The position numbers were made by a program, and so were the translations under genes. A model generated the notes under the pieces. It did not search any database and had not been told where the DNA came from. It was given only the letters and a program-made list of their open reading frames with translations. From Ophiocordyceps camponoti-saundersi (nom. inval.) (lineage: Eukaryota; Ascomycota; Sordariomycetes; Hypocreales; Ophiocordycipitaceae), in the NCBI GenBank assembly GCA_003339415.1, contig PDHQ01000428.1, forward strand, positions 1 to 24,505: DNA of 24,505 bases, given 5' to 3'. Positions 19,212 to 24,505 of the stretch are shown in pieces (positions within the stretch are counted from its first letter, which is position 1; each line of letters begins with the position of its first letter).

Positions 19212-22200
19212 TCATGTCCCAGAGATCTCGGTGTCATATTCTCCACAGTACAAGACAGCACGGCCCCTTGCTGGCACCGGTAACGCCACCACAACAGTTT
19301 CTACGCCGGCTGGACGGCAGTCTTCCGGGCCCATAGGTAGTTTCTCCACGTCGATATCCAGGCCAAGGAGGCTTCTGAGGACGACTTGACTTCCCGCCTT
19401 GCTCATAACTTCGCTGGAGCCTTTGCATGTCTCAGACGCCACGCATTCGACGCAACCCTGACGGCATTGGCACAACTCTATCCGCTGCAGAGCCATTCTT
19501 AGCAGGCCATCGATGTGATCAAAGGCTTTTGTGCTGATGCCCGAACCCGTGACGCCTCCCTTTGCATCGTAAAACGTCAACCTGGCAGGCCGCTTCCTTC
19601 GCGACTCAGTTCTGGCGAATTCCTTGACCGCAACCTTGCACTCGGTCCGCACATCCTCGGGCGTGCTGATAACGAACGTCGGGAGCAAGCTCAGAACGGC
19701 GTGCTCCGCCGCGTGTATAGCAGCAGCCGAATTCAGCATGCGGGCTTGCAGAATGTGGAGCGCTACTTTCGGCACGTCCAACCACATACCCTTTCTGTAG
19801 CGGATGATGGGCGGGTTGTCGACCTCGACTGCATCCAAAACCCGCCCACTTTTATCCACCTTGAAGAAACCATAAACCTGCTGTCGGATCTTAATGGTGC
19901 CATGGTAGGCAAGCGACCGAGACGACGATAGCTTGCGTATAGCTTCCGTTTCCGTCGGGTCAATATCGGTGAAATCTCGCTGCGTCGTGAACCAGTCGAC
20001 CTTAACCTTCTCAACCTTGGCCAGTTGTTTGTCCGGTAAAAATTCTTTGACGAGGTAGCTTTGCCCCTGATGGAGAAATATAGCGCCGTCATAGATGGTG
20101 AAGATGGCTCTGGAAGCCTCCACCTCTTCCAGAACAGCGGACCTGCCGTTAGTAACGTCGATAATAGCGAAGTGCTCGTCTTCCGTATCCCGGATTGCCA
20201 GGAATCTCGACGGGTTCGGGCGAAAGCGATCGTGGCAGTGATAGAATCCCGTCTCATCGGCGGATAACCTCTCGTGGCATATCTGCGCCAAATCCCGGCC
20301 AAAGTACTGGCCATCCTGCTCAGGCCGGATGGGCATTTCGAAGGCAGCACATTGTATATGGCCTTCGCGAACGAGTATGTTCTCGAGATCCAGCCGCAGC
20401 CCTGCATTGGGCCTCGTGAACAGCTCGTCCGGGTTGTGCATGAAGTGTTGATCGGTCGGTAAGCCGTCGCCGACGAGAATAGATAGAGAGTCTTTACTAC
20501 GCCGACCAGCACGACCACTCTGCTGGCGCAGGTTGGCTATAGTGTAAGGAAATCCCCATGTCACGACGCAGTCGAGGGTGCCAATGTCCACACCTAGCTC
20601 CAAGGCCGTGGTGGCTACGATGCCCATTAACTTGCCCTCGAACATGTTGGCCTCGATCGATCTGCGATCAGGCGCCGTATAGCCGCCACGATAGCCCATG
20701 ACCAAGTTGGCGCATTCGGGCCGCTGAAGCACCTTGAGCTCGTCTCGGATTGCGCCGACAAGTGCCTCACACTGCGCGCGAACGCGGCAGAAAGCTATCG
20801 TCCTGACGCCCCTTAACATCAAGGCACAGAAGAGACGCGCACATTCTGACTTGGCGCTGCCTCGGCCGCTGGAGGGATCCCCTGGATTTGCGAAAGGCGT
20901 GTTCCAACACAGAAATTCCTTGCGCGAAGACGGAGAGCCATCGAATTCGATGAGGCACACGTTATCCAGACCAATCATCATTTGAAAGTGTTCCTTGGGA
21001 TTGGCCACAGTAGCCGAACAGGATATGAACTTGAGACGTTGATTCCCATTCGCGGCGCAAAGCCGCCTAAGTCTGCGAAGGATGAAAGCCATGTGAGAGC
21101 CAAGGTTTCCATTGTAATGATGGAGCTCGTCGACTAAGATTTCCATGTTATTCGTCAGAACCTGCGCGTCTAAGAGGGAGTGTGAGAGCCGTTGTAATGG
21201 CATACCAACCACATATATGAGATTATTTAGAAAGGACCTCCAATTTTCTTCATGAGGAAGGATTGTGAGATGCAACATGTCCGGGTTAGTGAATATGACC
21301 CTTGCCCCGTCCCGTATCGAGCTTCGTTCACTCATGGGAGTGTCGCCGTCAAAGGTTTCCACGGCTACATCCTCAAGCCCGGGCATGTATACTAACATTT
21401 CCCTGAGACTGCGTTTCTGATCTTGAGCTAGAGCCTTGGTGGGAAAGATGAACATGGCCCTGGAGTTTTTATCACACTCCAGGGCGTGCAGCGCCGGAAG
21501 CTGATATATCAGTGACTTTCCGGAGCTGGTTGATGTCGCAACCACGACATTCTGCCCTTGATGGAGTGCGTTGAGCGCCTCAGCCTGGTGAGCATAGAGT
21601 TTTGTAATGCCTTTGGTATTATATAGGGCATTGACCAGATTCTGGCTCAGCCGGTAATGCAGATCACCATAAATGGCTTCTTGGGGTTCAAAGACTCGAT
21701 GTCCATCTGGCACAATCTGCCCGGAATACCATGGACTCTGTTTCAGTTGTTCAACGATGTTCGCAATAGGTTCTCGTTCCTTGGGGATCGTTTCAGGGAT
21801 GGCGCTCAGTACTCGCAGCGTTGGAACCTTTTGTTCTGTGAGGACCTTAGGCATAAGACCTTCAGCTCGACACTGGAGGGCCATGTTGGGCTCTAGTTGA
21901 TCTCTCACGCAACTACCGAGAAACGAGATGATCGCGTCAGAGAAAAGCTTGTTTCTCTTCTCGATCAAATCCGCGACCTGCTTCTTGCTGTAGACAGGTA
22001 ACTTTAAATCTTCATCTCGAAGTTTTCTCCGCGGCGATCTTACTTTCCCACTTTTTCTATCCCGGACCTGACGTTTTAAGTTGCCATCAACAAACTCAAA
22101 TAGTAAGATCTTTACCGCGGAGCCGCCTGTTTCGACTTCATTCTTTCGGTTATTGTCGCTGACGCCTTTTCGGCCAGTCCGACCTTCACAGGGCGGATGG

Positions 22201-22694
22201 TGAATCTGGACATGGGCTTCGGGGAAAGCGCTCAATTTGAAAATCTCGCCAGCCCCAGCCTGCACATTGTCTGGGTGTAGCACCAGCTCATCCACGTAAG
22301 CAAATTTTATAGCATCGGGCCGCAGTGCTGCCACCAGCGTGACTTCCTCAACTGTCAGGGGCCTCTTGATATGGGACTCCACGGCCGGCCTTATCGTTTC
22401 GAAGGTCGTAGCCAAATGCTGGCGTGTACAGCAAAATGTGTAGACCAGGTTCAAAGCCCTATGCGTGCGTTCCAGAGCCTTGAACGAGGGCGGCCAATCC
22501 CCGGTCCAGCCAGCGGCAACTGGTGCACTTGCATTGCATCCCGAGCTTGAGCCATTATGATAGGAGGGCTTCTCCAACGACACATCTTGTTGTCTTTGCG
22601 AATATGTTGTCTGCGAAGTTCTTTTTCGCTTCTTGCTCGGTTGCTTGCTAACTCCCAAAGGACTAGAGATTGGAGAGGCTTGAGCATCTCCCAT
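19212..22694 (-). CDS. hrq1: Hrq1/RecQ4-like DExH-box DNA helicase, 2 exons, 1136 aa
   Basis: The proposed CDS is complement(join(19212..21133, 21206..22694)). A nuclear-signal-like KKRKR lies at residues 21-25. The Hrq1 N-terminal region (FKALERTHRALNLVYTFC, about 71-88) follows. The helicase core has AHQ (Q about 370), Walker A TSTSSGKS (387-394), PTKALAQDQ (418-426), motif II DELH (498-501), SAT (536-538), ALELGVDIG, and motif VI QQSGRAGRR (700-708). The C-terminal DUF1998/MZB-like domain carries a Cys cluster, CxCxxxxCxxC, at residues 1051-1060 and Cys 1066. Family role: a 3'-5' helicase in genome stability, notably interstrand-crosslink repair. The full length and all motifs suggest a working enzyme. 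The ORF is open even without splicing because the 72-nt intron has no stop. The ATG at 22694 is the first in-frame Met of a plausible N terminus; an out-of-frame ATG lies upstream at 22795. Confidence 0.94.
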   Translation of the reverse strand: MGDAQASPISSPLGVSKQPSKKRKRTSQTTYSQRQQDVSLEKPSYHNGSSSGCNASAPVAAGWTGDWPPSFKALERTHRALNLVYTFCCTRQHLATTFETIRPAVESHIKRPLTVEEVTLVAALRPDAIKFAYVDELVLHPDNVQAGAGEIFKLSAFPEAHVQIHHPPCEGRTGRKGVSDNNRKNEVETGGSAVKILLFEFVDGNLKRQVRDRKSGKVRSPRRKLRDEDLKLPVYSKKQVADLIEKRNKLFSDAIISFLGSCVRDQLEPNMALQCRAEGLMPKVLTEQKVPTLRVLSAIPETIPKEREPIANIVEQLKQSPWYSGQIVPDGHRVFEPQEAIYGDLHYRLSQNLVNALYNTKGITKLYAHQAEALNALHQGQNVVVATSTSSGKSLIYQLPALHALECDKNSRAMFIFPTKALAQDQKRSLREMLVYMPGLEDVAVETFDGDTPMSERSSIRDGARVIFTNPDMLHLTILPHEENWRSFLNNLIYVVGMPLQRLSHSLLDAQVLTNNMEILVDELHHYNGNLGSHMAFILRRLRRLCAANGNQRLKFISCSATVANPKEHFQMMIGLDNVCLIEFDGSPSSRKEFLCWNTPFANPGDPSSGRGSAKSECARLFCALMLRGVRTIAFCRVRAQCEALVGAIRDELKVLQRPECANLVMGYRGGYTAPDRRSIEANMFEGKLMGIVATTALELGVDIGTLDCVVTWGFPYTIANLRQQSGRAGRRSKDSLSILVGDGLPTDQHFMHNPDELFTRPNAGLRLDLENILVREGHIQCAAFEMPIRPEQDGQYFGRDLAQICHERLSADETGFYHCHDRFRPNPSRFLAIRDTEDEHFAIIDVTNGRSAVLEEVEASRAIFTIYDGAIFLHQGQSYLVKEFLPDKQLAKVEKVKVDWFTTQRDFTDIDPTETEAIRKLSSSRSLAYHGTIKIRQQVYGFFKVDKSGRVLDAVEVDNPPIIRYRKGMWLDVPKVALHILQARMLNSAAAIHAAEHAVLSLLPTFVISTPEDVRTECKVAVKEFARTESRRKRPARLTFYDAKGGVTGSGISTKAFDHIDGLLRMALQRIELCQCRQGCVECVASETCKGSSEVMSKAGSQVVLRSLLGLDIDVEKLPMGPEDCRPAGVETVVVALPVPARGRAVLYCGEYDTEISGT
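21134..21205 (-). other. Stop-free 72-nt intron in the Hrq1-like gene
   Basis: On the - strand the donor is GTATGC (at 21205), a CTGAC branch-like site lies about 21 nt before the end, and the acceptor is CTTAG (ending 21134). Removing it joins IYVV to VDELHHYNG, the expected family sequence. Leaving it in inserts 24 residues (GMPLQ... to ...NNMEIL) directly before the catalytic motif II. It is a multiple of three without a stop, so ORF-based calling alone would miss it. Confidence 0.88.
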
Positions 22695-22970
22695 GTTTGG
22701 AACCTCTGACGGGTCCCAGGGTCAGTACTAGAGCTAGACTGCTGGTCGGTGGAGGGATCAATTAGGCCGTCAATAGGCACAAGAAAATGGGCCAATCGTA
22801 CGATTAGTTGAAAGCCCCTTTAATTAATTGATGATATGTCTAGTCTAAGAATAGGAGTGCCTATTCTAGCAGCTAGTAAATTGTTAGTCACCTAACCAAA
22901 TAACGTGACCTCTTTTTATCTGCCCCCGCCAGGTAGTTTATTACTAACACTATAATAGTTAATTAATAAC
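22695..22970 (-). promoter_or_regulatory. Probable promoter/5' UTR of the Hrq1-like gene
   Basis: This stretch of normal composition lies between the helicase start codon and the AT-rich block beginning about 22,970. It leaves at most about 275 bp of unmutated upstream DNA. No clear TATA box or named operator was recognised. An ATG at 22795 (- strand) opens a 114-codon frame that overlaps the main start out of frame. Either transcription starts below it or it acts as an upstream ORF (inference). Confidence 0.4.
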
Positions 22971-23089
22971 TAGAAATATTAATATTATATAAGAATAATA
23001 TAATAAAAGAAAAGAAATAATTAATAAAGAAAAAAAAGTAATAATTATTTTTAAAGTATAAAAAAAGAGGAATAAAATTAGTTTTATTA
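22971..23089. other. AT-rich border sequence, right of the island
   Basis: Composition switches within a few tens of bases from mixed sequence to A/T-only runs. No coding or RNA signal is visible. It lies between the end of the island and the start of the right inverted-repeat arm. Confidence 0.6.

Positions 23090-24505
<1,416 letters not shown>

Noticed and set aside
19515..20985. Several + and - strand ORFs of 60-250 codons inside the helicase gene
   Set aside because: They are alternative-frame shadows of the conserved helicase reading frame and show no domains.
22451..22795. 114-codon ORF on the - strand overlapping the helicase start
   Set aside because: Out of frame with the helicase, low-complexity, and no usable splice sites join it; treated as a shadow or possible upstream ORF.

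Overview
The window looks like nuclear DNA of a filamentous ascomycete (Pezizomycotina) with strong repeat-induced point mutation (RIP). About 17.6 kb on the left (1 to ~17,600) and 1.5 kb on the right (~22,970 to 24,505) are extremely AT-rich. Every frame there is full of TAA/TAG stops, and CpA and TpG are almost absent while CpG and CpC/CpT survive. Between them sits a 5.3-kb island of ordinary composition with two intact spliced genes.

Left AT-rich block. An 8-bp minisatellite opens the window (1-128). Next comes a complete but dead Ty3/Gypsy LTR retrotransposon (1299-8219, + strand): two 250-bp LTRs, a 5-bp AAACT target-site duplication, and a reverse transcriptase/RNase H region still readable in one frame if RIP stops are ignored. 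Immediately downstream are the remains of a Tad-type LINE on the + strand (about 8.3-13 kb), with ORF1 zinc knuckles, an endonuclease motif, a reverse-transcriptase FxDDxN motif and a downstream thumb-region block that carries an in-frame 81-bp tandem duplication. From about 13 to 17.6 kb there are low-complexity repeat remnants, including one arm of a large inverted repeat (about 14.44-15.78 kb) whose other arm lies at about 23.09-24.5 kb, beyond the gene island.

Gene island. A + strand three-exon gene (17,742-19,127) encodes a Csm1/Pcs1-type monopolin subunit (422 aa). It converges, with 84 bp between stop codons, on a - strand two-exon gene (22,694-19,212) for an Hrq1/RecQ4-like DExH helicase (1,136 aa after removing a stop-free 72-nt intron). 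Both are chromosome-maintenance genes: kinetochore/rDNA cohesion for Csm1 and DNA interstrand-crosslink repair for Hrq1. Nothing suggests that they act in one pathway.

Right AT-rich block. This holds the second inverted-repeat arm and ends in a pure TAA microsatellite running to the window edge. I see no CRISPR array, rRNA or tRNA genes, and no new multi-gene system. The most unusual aspects are the near-complete CpA/TpG exhaustion, the gene pair isolated between inverted repeats, and the readable fossil polyproteins.
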